Origin: Flavobacterium lotistagni
Lineage (GTDB): Bacteria; Bacteroidota; Bacteroidia; Flavobacteriales; Flavobacteriaceae
Assembly (NCBI RefSeq): GCF_011392125.1
Contig: NZ_JAAJBU010000015.1
Span: 1-64,000, forward strand
Direction of reading: 5' to 3'
Length of the DNA: 64,000 nucleotides
The notes beneath the pieces were generated by a model. That model saw only the letters and a list, made by a program, of their open reading frames with translations, was not told where the DNA came from and searched no databases. Of this stretch, positions 26,090 through 34,268 are shown one piece after another (the first letter of the stretch is position 1; every line of letters begins with the position of its first letter). The position numbers and the translations under genes are program-made.

Positions 26090-27445
26090 TTAAATGCGGA
26101 ACAAAAGCGCGAAAACTATCCGGTTCTCCATTTTGACCAAATCAGGTTGCCAATCTGAAGGCAACGGCGTGGTCGTATAACCTGTGGGCGAAGTCACACC
26201 GCCGCTGCCCGCAAAATAAGGAACGCTGGCTTCGCGATGAATGAATTCCAGACGGAAAGTGACACTTTGGTTGGGCATGAAATCGAAGTTCGTCGAACAA
26301 TCCCAACCTTTGAACTCGTCGCCCGGATTGGCCGAAAATGGATGCGTGCCCGCGGTTTGTGTCGGGTTCGACGGATTAGGCAATGGGCTCGCATCGCCAG
26401 TTGGGTACAAAACCAAGTACCTTCCGGGATTGGTCATGTAACCGCCGCCGATGGTCCAAGCCATTCGGTTTTGGTTAAACCAAACGCGGTTGTAGACCAT
26501 GCCACTGAGGAAATATTGCGAAGGCTTTTCGCTGTTGCCGTTGAATCCGCCCACGCCATCGCCAGTTTCAAAACCAAAATCGAAAGTACTCGAAAAAGCG
26601 GCACGGCTGATTCCTTTAGCCGTCGGTTGGTTGAAATAACGCACGAGCAAACTGTTGTCGGAATGGAAACGGACGCGGTTTTTCAATCCGGCGGCATCGG
26701 TTCCGTAGTAGTCGTTGGTGAGCAATTTCACTGCTTCGTTCGGGCACCAGGTAACATTTCCGCCCAAGCCCGGCATGCTGTTGAACTTGCCGTAACTCTG
26801 CCAACCGTTGATGAGCCAGCCTTCGAGTTTCAGGTGTTTGTTTGGAAAAACCTGCACGCGCAACCCGTTGAAAAACCAAGGCGTATTGTCGGAGGTAAAC
26901 GAAGCTTGGTACTCCCAATTTTCTACCTGATAATACGAGTTCAAACCGATATACGACATGAACATACCTGCATCGACATTGATGCCGTACCATTTATCGA
27001 AGTGATAACCGGCATAAGCTTCAGACAAGTCCCGATAAACATTATCAAGCTGGTATTGCCCGCGATAAACGCTGTAATCGTTTCGGGGAACTACTGTAGA
27101 ACGCGTTCCGAATTGCAGCATAATCCTGCCGCGCGCATTCTGGTAATTGAAATCTCCACCAAGGTTCGCGCTCGAGACTTGGAATTCGTTGTTACGCGCC
27201 AAAGCGGTAGAACCCACGACTGTATTATCGTTCGGGTTATTGAACGAATGCGTGTAATTGATATCGAGCATCACGCTGCCGGTAAAATATTTTGTGGATA
27301 AAACTGGTGGCGAAGTGCGTCGGTCGGAACCGTTTTGCCAGGTTTGGTCTTGTCCTTCAAAAGGAACTTTAACAGCAGTAGAGTCAGTTTGTGCCCAAGC
27401 AGTTAAAGAAAATACAGCTAGGGTTAAAATAAAAATACGTTTCAT
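26090..27445 (-). CDS. Outer-membrane porin of the BBP2/OmpL-like type
   Basis: A 451-residue protein with a signal peptide (IFILTLAVFSLTAWAQ). The mature part is a string of amphipathic strands with many aromatic girdle residues (GSVMLDINYTHSFN, NARGRIMLQFGTRS, YGINVDAGMFMSYIGLNSYY, WFFNGLRVQVFPNKHLKLEG, AWTIGGGYMTNPGRYLVLYP) and ends ENRIVFALLFRI. This fits the putative beta-barrel porin-2 (OmpL-like) family. Such porins accompany kdp potassium operons in many Bacteroidota (from memory). It lies 11 bp after kup, so a shared transcript and a role in passing K+ through the outer membrane are likely inferences. Confidence 0.85.
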   Translation of the reverse strand: MKRIFILTLAVFSLTAWAQTDSTAVKVPFEGQDQTWQNGSDRRTSPPVLSTKYFTGSVMLDINYTHSFNNPNDNTVVGSTALARNNEFQVSSANLGGDFNYQNARGRIMLQFGTRSTVVPRNDYSVYRGQYQLDNVYRDLSEAYAGYHFDKWYGINVDAGMFMSYIGLNSYYQVENWEYQASFTSDNTPWFFNGLRVQVFPNKHLKLEGWLINGWQSYGKFNSMPGLGGNVTWCPNEAVKLLTNDYYGTDAAGLKNRVRFHSDNSLLVRYFNQPTAKGISRAAFSSTFDFGFETGDGVGGFNGNSEKPSQYFLSGMVYNRVWFNQNRMAWTIGGGYMTNPGRYLVLYPTGDASPLPNPSNPTQTAGTHPFSANPGDEFKGWDCSTNFDFMPNQSVTFRLEFIHREASVPYFAGSGGVTSPTGYTTTPLPSDWQPDLVKMENRIVFALLFRI

Positions 27446-27456
27446 AAATGTTGGGA

Positions 27457-29394
27457 TTAGTTTAATTTTCTCTCGAGCGGAAGTTGCGTAATGGGTTGAT
27501 AAACTATGGGAAGTTCTTCGATAGTGACATCGCTTTTGTTAAGGCCGAAGGCTTTGCGGTCTGAGATTGACAATTCCTTGAGCCAGTAATAAGCGCGAAG
27601 CAGCAAACCGTCGCGAACGGAAAATTCATTCTCGACCGAGAGGAATTTCTCCAGAATGACAAACTGATAATCAGCCTGGCAATGATAGCGTGAGGCTGCA
27701 TCGACCGAAGGTGTAAACGGTTGTTCGCGCTCTGCCGACCACTGGGTAACAATTTTCTTGAAATACAATTCTACGCGCGGTTGCACCCGGAAACCAATGT
27801 TGAGCACAATTTTAATCACACGGCCTGAAAGTTCGATTATTTCGTAGTTCAGCGCGAAAGGCTCATTGATGCGATTGATGTGGAAAAACCAATACACATC
27901 GGCTCGCTTGGGCTTTTTGGCTAAAATCGATTTGATGATTTTGTCTTCGATTTCGTAGTTTTTGTCGGCCTTAGATAAATAGATCAAATGCGAGGCAAAG
28001 AGCGGAATCTGTTTGTCTTGACTGAGTTGTTCCAACAGCGGAACTTGCTCGGCCAGGTTGATGAATTTGATCAGTCGGTTGTTGATCTTGCGCGCGTAAT
28101 ACCAAACGTACATAACCATAAAAATGAACAGTTCAAAAAATAGGAACATCCAACGTTCTTTGATTTTGACGATGTTGGCAGCAAAAAAAGACACTTCGAT
28201 GACACAGAAAACGATCATAATCAGCAAAACCCACGGCACTTTCATCTTCTTGATAAACACTAGGTAGTAGCCCAAAAGCAAGCTGGTCATCATCATGGCA
28301 ATAGTAATCGAGAAACCGTAAGCCGCTTCCATATGCGTAGAGTTTTTGAAGTACAAAATCATCAGCACGCAACCGATCCAAAGAATGGTATTAATCGACG
28401 GAATGTAGATTTGCCCTTTAAGGTCTGTTGGGTTTTTCAGTGCAACCCTCGGCCAGAAATTCAGTGAAATGGCTTCGTTGATTAAGGTGTATGAGCCGCT
28501 AATCAGAGCCTGAGAAGCAATAATGGCCGCCATCGTAGCAATGACAATTCCGCTGAGCAAAAACCATTGTGGCATGATTTCATAAAACGGATTTCTATTA
28601 TTGAGTAAGGGATTGCCCTGTGTCATGAGCCAAGCCGCTTGCCCAAGATAATTGACCACGAGGGCAACTTTCACGAAAATCCAAGTGATGCGAATGTTCT
28701 GCTTGCCACAGTGCCCTAAATCAGAATACAAAGCTTCGGCTCCGGTAGTGCAAAGAAAAACTGCGCCCAAGAGCCAGAATCCTTTCGGATATTGTGTAAG
28801 CAACTCATACGCATAAACTGGGTTGAGCGCTTTAAAAATCTCCGGATGGTGAATGATCTGCGACAGACCTAAAACAATCAACATCCCGAACCAAAGCGCC
28901 ATCACCGGCCCGAAGAAGGAACCTACTTTTTGCGTGCCGAAACGTTGAAAGAAAAACAGCCCGGAAAGAATGGCGATAACAATCGGAATCGTAGGCAGGT
29001 TCGGAACCAAAACTTCAAGGCCTTCCACTGCCGAAGCTACTGAAATCGGTGGGGTTATAATGCCGTCGGCCAATAACGTAGTGGCTCCGAGAATCGTTGG
29101 GATGACCAGTCTGCCTTTGCCGAAGCGTTTCACCAGTGCATAAAGCGAGAACACGCCACCTTCGCCATGATTGTCTGCGGAAAGTGTCAAGAAAATGTAC
29201 TTAAATGTTGTCTGAAAAGTGAGCGTCCAGAATACGCACGAAACGCCACCGTAGACCAACAATTCGGTGATTGGGCGATCGCCTACAATGGCTTTCATTA
29301 CATACAGTGGGCTGGTGCCAATGTCGCCATAGATAATGCCAAGTGCCACAAGTAACGAAGCGGCAGTAATTTTAGATAAATCAGGTGATTTCAT
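27457..29394 (-). CDS. kup: KUP-type potassium uptake permease
   Basis: A 645-residue protein of normal Kup/HAK length. About twelve membrane segments occupy residues 1-440 and a cytoplasmic C-terminal domain follows. Family landmarks are ALGIIYGDIGTSPLYVMKA, GEGGVFSLYALV, ADGIITPPISVASAVEGLE, FFQRFGTQKVGSFFGPVMALWF, TGAEALYSDLGHCGK and GQIYIPSINTILWIGC. Kup is a proton-coupled K+ importer in the inner membrane. It is placed between a KdpDE-like two-component pair and a porin, an arrangement normally held by KdpFABC. Regulation by the adjacent pair is inferred from position. Confidence 0.95.
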   Translation of the reverse strand: MKSPDLSKITAASLLVALGIIYGDIGTSPLYVMKAIVGDRPITELLVYGGVSCVFWTLTFQTTFKYIFLTLSADNHGEGGVFSLYALVKRFGKGRLVIPTILGATTLLADGIITPPISVASAVEGLEVLVPNLPTIPIVIAILSGLFFFQRFGTQKVGSFFGPVMALWFGMLIVLGLSQIIHHPEIFKALNPVYAYELLTQYPKGFWLLGAVFLCTTGAEALYSDLGHCGKQNIRITWIFVKVALVVNYLGQAAWLMTQGNPLLNNRNPFYEIMPQWFLLSGIVIATMAAIIASQALISGSYTLINEAISLNFWPRVALKNPTDLKGQIYIPSINTILWIGCVLMILYFKNSTHMEAAYGFSITIAMMMTSLLLGYYLVFIKKMKVPWVLLIMIVFCVIEVSFFAANIVKIKERWMFLFFELFIFMVMYVWYYARKINNRLIKFINLAEQVPLLEQLSQDKQIPLFASHLIYLSKADKNYEIEDKIIKSILAKKPKRADVYWFFHINRINEPFALNYEIIELSGRVIKIVLNIGFRVQPRVELYFKKIVTQWSAEREQPFTPSVDAASRYHCQADYQFVILEKFLSVENEFSVRDGLLLRAYYWLKELSISDRKAFGLNKSDVTIEELPIVYQPITQLPLERKLN

Positions 29395-29487
29395 GTTAAG
29401 AGTTTTAGGAAATAATAGGTAACAAGAATCTACGTCGCCTATTTTTCAGGCAACTCGTCAAGATTGTACAAAAAAGTTTCTAAGGAA

Positions 29488-30174
29488 TTATCCGGTGTGG
29501 AAGCGGTAGCCGATGCCCGATTCGGTAATCAGGTGTTTCGGGTGATTGGGATCGGTTTCGAGCTTTTTGCGCAACTGGGCTAGAAACACACGTAAATATT
29601 GGGTTTGGTCAGCATAGGCATGGCCCCAAACTTCTTTGAGCAAATACTGATGGGTGAGCACACGGCCTTCGTTTTGGGCAAGCAACACCAATAGTGAATA
29701 TTCGGTTGCGGTTAGTTTAATAATCTGTTCGGATTTCTTAACGACTCGTGCTTGCAAATCAATTGAGCAATCACCAAAATTAATTAGCGGTTGGGCCGTT
29801 TTGGCTACTACATTGCGTAAACTAGTCCGGATTCTGGCCAGAAGTTCTTGCGTGCGAAAGGGCTTGGTCATATAGTCATTCGCGCCGTGATCTAAAGCAG
29901 AGACAATTTCAGATTCAGTGTTTTTTACCGTTAGAATAATAATGGGATGGGGGTACCATTCGCGCAACCGAACCAATACTTCTTGTCCGTCTGAATCCGG
30001 CAGACCCAAATCGAGCAGAATCATATCCGGTTGGTGCCCAGCAGCCAGAGCCATTCCTTCTTGGGCGGAAGCAGCCATCATCGTTTTATAACCTTCCGAT
30101 TCTAAGGTAATTTCAAGCAGCTTGCGAATTTGCGGCTCGTCATCTATGACCAATATAAGCGCCTTGTTACTCAT
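29488..30174 (-). CDS. OmpR/KdpE-family response regulator
   Basis: A 228-residue protein with a receiver domain (ILVIDDEPQIRKLL, phosphoacceptor Asp55 in MILLDLGLPDSDGQEV, Thr in IIILTVKNTE, Lys in DYMTKPF) and a C-terminal winged helix (KLTATEYSLLVLLAQNEGRVLTHQYLLKEVWG, YLRVFLAQLRKKLE, GIGYRF). The receiver motif and LPDSDG resemble KdpE. Its start overlaps the end of the sensor kinase gene by 8 bp, so the pair is coupled. The gene precedes kup by 93 bp. Control of potassium uptake is inferred from family resemblance and position. Confidence 0.9.
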   Translation of the reverse strand: MSNKALILVIDDEPQIRKLLEITLESEGYKTMMAASAQEGMALAAGHQPDMILLDLGLPDSDGQEVLVRLREWYPHPIIILTVKNTESEIVSALDHGANDYMTKPFRTQELLARIRTSLRNVVAKTAQPLINFGDCSIDLQARVVKKSEQIIKLTATEYSLLVLLAQNEGRVLTHQYLLKEVWGHAYADQTQYLRVFLAQLRKKLETDPNHPKHLITESGIGYRFHTG

Positions 30175-31279
30175 GGCTGATGTCTTTTAAATGCATTACC
30201 GCCGCAGGAAACTGTACACTGAAAACCGCTCCGCCGGCTTCTGCATTTTGCAAAGTAATCGTTCCGTTTTGGGCTTCTGTGAAACCGCGCACAATCGATA
30301 ATCCGAGCCCGGTGCCACCTGTTTTTGAATTTTCCGGACGATAGAATTTATCGAAAGCGTGTACCATTTCATCGGGCTGAAAACCTGGGCCATCATCAGC
30401 AATAGTAATTTGGCAAGTCATCGGATGATTGTGATGGTACTCAAAATCGGCTTCAGGCATAAAATCGATAGCAATTTGGATCTCGGCTCCTTTGGGCGTG
30501 TAAAGCAAGGCATTGTAAATCAAGTTATACAGAATTTGCTCGGTTAAACCATAATCGAGTTTGAAAAGGGGTAAATAATCGTTTTTTTTGACTTGCACGC
30601 GATGAAATTGCAAATCGTCTTTAAGGCTGTCAAGTACGTTGTAAATCAACTCGCTCAAATCGCACCAGTCGTAATGTGGCTGGATATAACCCGATTCCAA
30701 CCGCGACATATTGAGCAAGTTCTCGACTTGATGGTTCAAGCGCAAGGAAGCTTTGTCCATTTCTGAAAGCAACTTGGTTTTGTTCTCCTGTGTAATCCGG
30801 CCACTTTGCTCTTGTAACATGCCGATGCCGCCCATGATAGTTGCGATGGGCGTTCTGAGTTCGTGCGAAAGCGAATCGAGCAATGTGTTGTATAGTTTCA
30901 TCGTATTGAGCCGGGTTTCGCGGATTCTGGCGAGTTGCTCGGCTTTGCGGATTTTGAAAGTAAGCACCGCATTAATCAAGGCAATTAAAAAGAACAGCAA
31001 CAGTAAAAGAAAATCCTCCGTGTTGTTGATGTGCAGCGTGTAATACGGATGGATAAACAAAAAATCGAGCAATAGCGCACTAAACATCGCGGCAAACAAC
31101 ACCGGATAAATCTCTAAAAAAATGGCCAACAACGATACCACAACCAAAAGCAAATAACCAATCACTTTATAATCGACGTAATCGCGAGCCAACAAACCCA
31201 ATAACGCAACTAAAGCTACCGAGAAAAAGCTGATCAGGTATTGGTTTTTCGATTGGGCGCGTTTGATAAATCTGCTCAT
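30167..31279 (-). CDS. KdpD-like sensor histidine kinase lacking the N-terminal sensor
   Basis: A 370-residue kinase: four closely spaced membrane segments (residues ~12-108, the KdpD DUF4118-like transmembrane unit), a HisKA domain with His139 in LLDSLSHELRTPIATIMGGI, and a HATPase domain with QILYNLIYNALLYTPKG (N box), ADDGPGFQ and [12 protein letters not shown]. It corresponds to the C-terminal half of KdpD; the ~400-residue N-terminal KdpD/Usp ATP-binding part is not encoded here. Split KdpD is usual in Bacteroidota, but the partner half is not next to it. A TAACTTTG -7 box overlaps the region before ATG 31279 and argues against the in-frame TTG at 31297. Confidence 0.88.
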   Translation of the reverse strand: MSRFIKRAQSKNQYLISFFSVALVALLGLLARDYVDYKVIGYLLLVVVSLLAIFLEIYPVLFAAMFSALLLDFLFIHPYYTLHINNTEDFLLLLLFFLIALINAVLTFKIRKAEQLARIRETRLNTMKLYNTLLDSLSHELRTPIATIMGGIGMLQEQSGRITQENKTKLLSEMDKASLRLNHQVENLLNMSRLESGYIQPHYDWCDLSELIYNVLDSLKDDLQFHRVQVKKNDYLPLFKLDYGLTEQILYNLIYNALLYTPKGAEIQIAIDFMPEADFEYHHNHPMTCQITIADDGPGFQPDEMVHAFDKFYRPENSKTGGTGLGLSIVRGFTEAQNGTITLQNAEAGGAVFSVQFPAAVMHLKDISHE

Positions 31280-31302
31280 TGTTTTTTCTTTAAACAACGG
31301 GG

Positions 31303-31310
31303 CAAAGTTA
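31303..31310 (-). promoter_or_regulatory. -7 box before KdpD-like kinase
   Basis: Minus strand TAACTTTG fits TAnnTTTG, 23 bp before the ATG. It would drive the kinase-regulator-kup-porin unit. Confidence 0.5.
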
Positions 31311-31327
31311 GGCCAAGAATTGTAATT

Positions 31328-31372
31328 ATTTTATAAGATAAAAGACTGGTCGCATAAAGATTTTATAAAGAT
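31328..31372. promoter_or_regulatory. Direct repeat, possible KdpE-like operator
   Basis: ATTTTATAAGAT (31328-31339) and ATTTTATAAAGAT (31360-31372) are direct repeats 32 bp apart, about three helical turns, just upstream of the putative -7 box. OmpR-family regulators bind direct repeats; assignment to the adjacent regulator is inference. Confidence 0.35.
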
Positions 31373-31453
31373 GGTGTCAGAAAAATACCGCGTTGTGTAA
31401 CTATCTCCCTCTTTAATGAACCAATGGCAAAATCAATCAAAATCAATCAAAAA

Positions 31454-32545
31454 ATGAATCAATCAAAACCCATTGTCTGTCTTGCCTTTATTTTAGGCTT
31501 TCTATTGCTGAATCTTCAACCACTCCAAGCACAAGACCTGAACCGCTCCATCGACGAATTGGTCCGTGCAGAAATAAAAGATGAAAATGGCCCCGGCGGT
31601 GTATTTATGGTGGCCCAAAAAGGAAAACCCATTTACAGCAAAGCTTTCGGAAAAGCCAATTTAGAACTCGATGTGAAACTTACTCCGGAGTCTATTTTTC
31701 AACTGGGCTCGATGACCAAACAATTTACATCCATTGCGATATTAATTCTAGAAGAAAAAGGTTTACTGCAAACCCAAGATCCGGTGTCAAAATATGTTGC
31801 AGATTTTCCAAATGGCCAAAATATTACCCTACACCATTTGCTGACACATACTTCAGGCATTAGAGATTTTACTAAAATGAAACAGCTCAAAGAAATTGCC
31901 CAAAAAGAAATGAGTGCTCAAATGATGGTCGATTTCTTTAAAAATGAACCGGTAGATTTTGCGCCCGGCGAAAAGTTCGACTACAACAATTCTGGCTATG
32001 TGTTGTTAGGGCATATTATAGAAGTCGCCTCGGGTAGTTCTTATGAAGACTTTATCCAGAAAAATATTTTTGAAAAGGCTGGCATGAGCCATTCGTGTTA
32101 TAACTCTGACCGTAAAATTATTCCCAAAAGGGCATATGGTTACCAAAAAAAGGAAACTGGTTATGTGAACAAAACACTCATTAATTACAGTGTTCCTTTT
32201 GCTTCCGGAGCTTTGATGTCGAACTTAGAAGACTTGTTGCGTTGGCAAAAAGCACTGAACGAAAACCAATTGCTTAAAGCTGAAAATAGCCGTAAGGCAT
32301 TTACCAAATACAAGCTCAACGATGGAAAAGAATTTACTTATGGATACGGTTGGCACCTTCGCGAAATCAATGGAAAAACCAGCAGAGAACACGGCGGAAG
32401 CATTTTCGGATACAAAAGCATGGCTGTGTACTTACCTGAATCGGATATTTATGTGGTCGGACTCACCAATTGCGATGGCCTCTCGCCTACCCAACTGGTG
32501 CAAAATATAGCCAAATTAGCGTTGGAAAGCTTGAGCAAAAGGTAA
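31454..32545 (+). CDS. Beta-lactamase-family serine hydrolase (class C/PBP4-like)
   Basis: A 363-residue exported protein with a signal peptide (IVCLAFILGFLLLNLQPLQAQ). Catalytic motifs of the serine beta-lactamase/DD-peptidase fold are visible: GSMTKQFTS (SxxK with nucleophile Ser), FDYNNSGYVLLGHIIE (YxN), LLTHTSGIRDF, and HGGSIFGYKSM in place of KTG. Members hydrolyse peptides, esters or lactams, so antibiotic resistance cannot be assumed. Two in-frame ATGs exist (31424 and 31454); the downstream one gives a normal signal peptide, and the stretch between them is a CAAAATCAAT tandem repeat. Divergent from the KdpD-like kinase gene. Confidence 0.85.
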   Translation: MNQSKPIVCLAFILGFLLLNLQPLQAQDLNRSIDELVRAEIKDENGPGGVFMVAQKGKPIYSKAFGKANLELDVKLTPESIFQLGSMTKQFTSIAILILEEKGLLQTQDPVSKYVADFPNGQNITLHHLLTHTSGIRDFTKMKQLKEIAQKEMSAQMMVDFFKNEPVDFAPGEKFDYNNSGYVLLGHIIEVASGSSYEDFIQKNIFEKAGMSHSCYNSDRKIIPKRAYGYQKKETGYVNKTLINYSVPFASGALMSNLEDLLRWQKALNENQLLKAENSRKAFTKYKLNDGKEFTYGYGWHLREINGKTSREHGGSIFGYKSMAVYLPESDIYVVGLTNCDGLSPTQLVQNIAKLALESLSKR

Positions 32546-32600
32546 TCTAAAGATGTATCGGTGGCTTTTTAGAAAACACGCCAATAAGAATCGGTGGCTA

Positions 32601-32701
32601 TAGCCCTGATATTTGAAATTAAAAGGAGGAAGTCCTGAGGACTTCAGGTACAAGGCCAATTTTTCACTTTAAAACAATTGTTCTTGATTTGCACTAAAAC
32701 C
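32601..32701 (+). repeat. Upstream module of long composite repeat, copy 2
   Basis: TAGCCCTGATATTTGAAATT, GAAGTCC-TGA-GGACTTC hairpin, AGGTACAAGGCC and CTTTAAAACAATTGTTCTTG. Nearly identical to 15774-15872. Confidence 0.88.
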
Positions 32702-32797
32702 ATAGCCCTGATGGAAGCGGCATCCTTTTTAAACCTACTAGGTTTTGGAAACCTAGTAGGTTTAAAAAGATATAGCGCACAGCAGGTTCCCGGCTTC
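32702..32797 (+). repeat. AGCCCTGATGG-family dispersed repeat, copy 6, with perfect 15-bp hairpin
   Basis: TAGCCCTGATGGAAGCGG, CATCCTTTTT, then AAACCTACTAGGTTT (32731-32745), loop TGG, AAACCTAGTAGGTTT (32749-32763), then AAAAAGATATAGCGCACAGC, AGGTTCCCGGCTTC. Confidence 0.92.
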
Positions 32798-32808
32798 AAA
32801 AACTAAAA

Positions 32809-33249
32809 CTACTTCCGTCTAGTATCAATAATGTAAACAATCTTCCAGCGGTCTTTTTCCTTGAACAGCGTAAAAGCATTCACGCCTTTGTGGCTCAGCG
32901 CTCCGTTGAGATAAAACTCATACGGCGTCCAGGCGTGGCCCATAGAACCGTCTACTTGAATGGTGTAGCTCAAGATTTGTTCGCGGTATTTGAGCGTTTG
33001 CGGCATCGAGGCAATAGAGCGGTAAAAAAATGCCTGCGGTTCTTCGGTGAGTTGGTTGCCATTGGCATTTTCCTCGATCGATTGCAAAATCATCTTATCG
33101 GCGCATACTTGACGCAACAAAACGGTGTCGCGGTGGTGGAAACCTTCAAAAAAAGTTTGGATGGTGTTTTTGATTTCTTCTTTCTGGAAATCTTGGGCCT
33201 GGGCTTTACACAGCCATAAAAACGACAAGGCAAAAAATAGCTTTTTCAT
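32809..33249 (-). CDS. Exported NTF2/SnoaL-like protein
   Basis: A 146-residue protein with a signal peptide (KKLFFALSFLWLCKAQAQ). The mature part reads as a SnoaL-like/DUF4440-type alpha-beta cone: EIKNTIQTFFEGFHHRDTVLLRQVCADKMI, SYTIQVDGSMGHAWTPYEFYLNG, GVNAFTLFKEKDRWKIVYIIDTR. These domains bind small ligands or act as minor enzymes; no active site can be assigned here. A TATATTTG -7 box lies about 20 bp upstream. It is divergent from panB, with which no functional link is evident. Confidence 0.75.
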   Translation of the reverse strand: MKKLFFALSFLWLCKAQAQDFQKEEIKNTIQTFFEGFHHRDTVLLRQVCADKMILQSIEENANGNQLTEEPQAFFYRSIASMPQTLKYREQILSYTIQVDGSMGHAWTPYEFYLNGALSHKGVNAFTLFKEKDRWKIVYIIDTRRK

Positions 33250-33269
33250 AAAATGCTGGTTTTGTGCTA

Positions 33270-33277
33270 CAAATATA
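33270..33277 (-). promoter_or_regulatory. -7 box before NTF2-like gene
   Basis: Minus strand TATATTTG, a perfect TAnnTTTG match, 21 bp before the ATG at 33249. Confidence 0.55.
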
Positions 33278-33340
33278 AAAACAACCGCCGGTTAACTACC
33301 GTATGATTTTACTACTTTTACAACCACTAAACCTCAACCT

Positions 33341-34159
33341 ATGTCTGTTGCTAAAAAAGATTATAAAAGAATCACGACCAAATCGCTGATCGAAATGAAA
33401 GAAAACGGCGAGAAAATCTCGATGCTCACCGCCTACGATTTCACCATGGCACATATTGTCGATGTAGCCGGAGTCGATGTGATTTTGGTGGGCGATTCTG
33501 CCAGTAACGTAATGGCCGGCCACGAAACCACTTTGCCCATCACGCTCGATCAGATGATTTATCATGCCTCGAGTGTGATTCGCGGCGTGAACCGTGCTTT
33601 AGTTGTGGTCGACTTGCCTTTTGGTAGTTACCAATCAGATTCTAAAGAAGCGTTGCGCTCTGCCATCCGGATTATGAAAGAAAGCGGTGCGCATGCCGTA
33701 AAAATGGAAGGTGGCGCAGAAATCAAAGACAGCATCAAGAAAATCCTCAACGCCGGAATTCCGGTCATGGGCCATTTAGGCTTGACTCCACAATCGATAT
33801 ATAAATTTGGGACTTACACCGTGCGCGCCAAAGAAGAAGCCGAGGCCGAACAACTCGTAGAAGACGCAAAACTCCTTGAGAGCTTAGGTTGTTTTGCGAT
33901 TGTTTTAGAGAAAATTCCGGCACATCTGGCCGAAAAAGTAGCCAAAAGTATTTCGATTCCCGTGATTGGTATCGGAGCGGGCGGCGGCGTAGATGGCCAA
34001 GTGTTGGTGATACACGACATGCTCGGGATGAACAATGAATTCAGCCCAAGATTCTTAAGGCGTTACCTGAATTTATACGAAGCCATGACCGGCGCGATTG
34101 GCCAGTATGTGACTGATGTGAAGTCTAAGGATTTTCCGAATGAGAAAGAGCAATATTAG
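33341..34159 (+). CDS. panB: 3-methyl-2-oxobutanoate hydroxymethyltransferase
   Basis: A 272-residue enzyme making ketopantoate from alpha-ketoisovalerate and 5,10-methylene-THF, the first step of pantothenate (coenzyme A) synthesis. Motifs: [37 protein letters not shown] (metal and substrate site), [45 protein letters not shown]. Full length. panC and panD are not in this window, but coaD, later in the same pathway, is at 47170. Confidence 0.97.
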   Translation: MSVAKKDYKRITTKSLIEMKENGEKISMLTAYDFTMAHIVDVAGVDVILVGDSASNVMAGHETTLPITLDQMIYHASSVIRGVNRALVVVDLPFGSYQSDSKEALRSAIRIMKESGAHAVKMEGGAEIKDSIKKILNAGIPVMGHLGLTPQSIYKFGTYTVRAKEEAEAEQLVEDAKLLESLGCFAIVLEKIPAHLAEKVAKSISIPVIGIGAGGGVDGQVLVIHDMLGMNNEFSPRFLRRYLNLYEAMTGAIGQYVTDVKSKDFPNEKEQY

Positions 34160-34163
34160 TTCA

Positions 34164-34191
34164 ATTAATAATTAATCGTTAATAATTAATA
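34164..34191. repeat. Heptamer array (4 units)
   Basis: Units ATTAATA, ATTAATC, GTTAATA, ATTAATA, four bases after the panB stop codon. Confidence 0.75.
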
Positions 34192-34194
34192 ATG

Positions 34195-34256
34195 GGGCGT
34201 TACCACAAGGGTCGGGCTTTCCGCAGTGCACGGCACTTTGCTGCAATCCCTAACGC
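34195..34256 (+). repeat. GGGCGT-ACGC dispersed repeat, copy 2
   Basis: GGGCGTTACCACAAGGGTCG, GGCTTTCCGC, a GTGCACGGCAC segment, then CTGCAATCCCTAACGC. Shorter centre than the copy at 14887. It ends 13 bp before the start codon of the pseudouridine synthase gene. Confidence 0.75.
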
Positions 34257-34268
34257 GGACTTTCCGGC

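Noticed and set aside
26237..27301. Open frame of 354 codons on the plus strand opposite the porin gene
   Set aside because: It mirrors a well-supported exported porin, has no recognisable domain, and is explained by the codon usage of the sense gene.
31454..32545. Beta-lactamase resistance gene
   Set aside because: The SxxK and YxN motifs define the fold only; HGG replaces KTG, and many family members are esterases or peptidases, so no resistance call is made.
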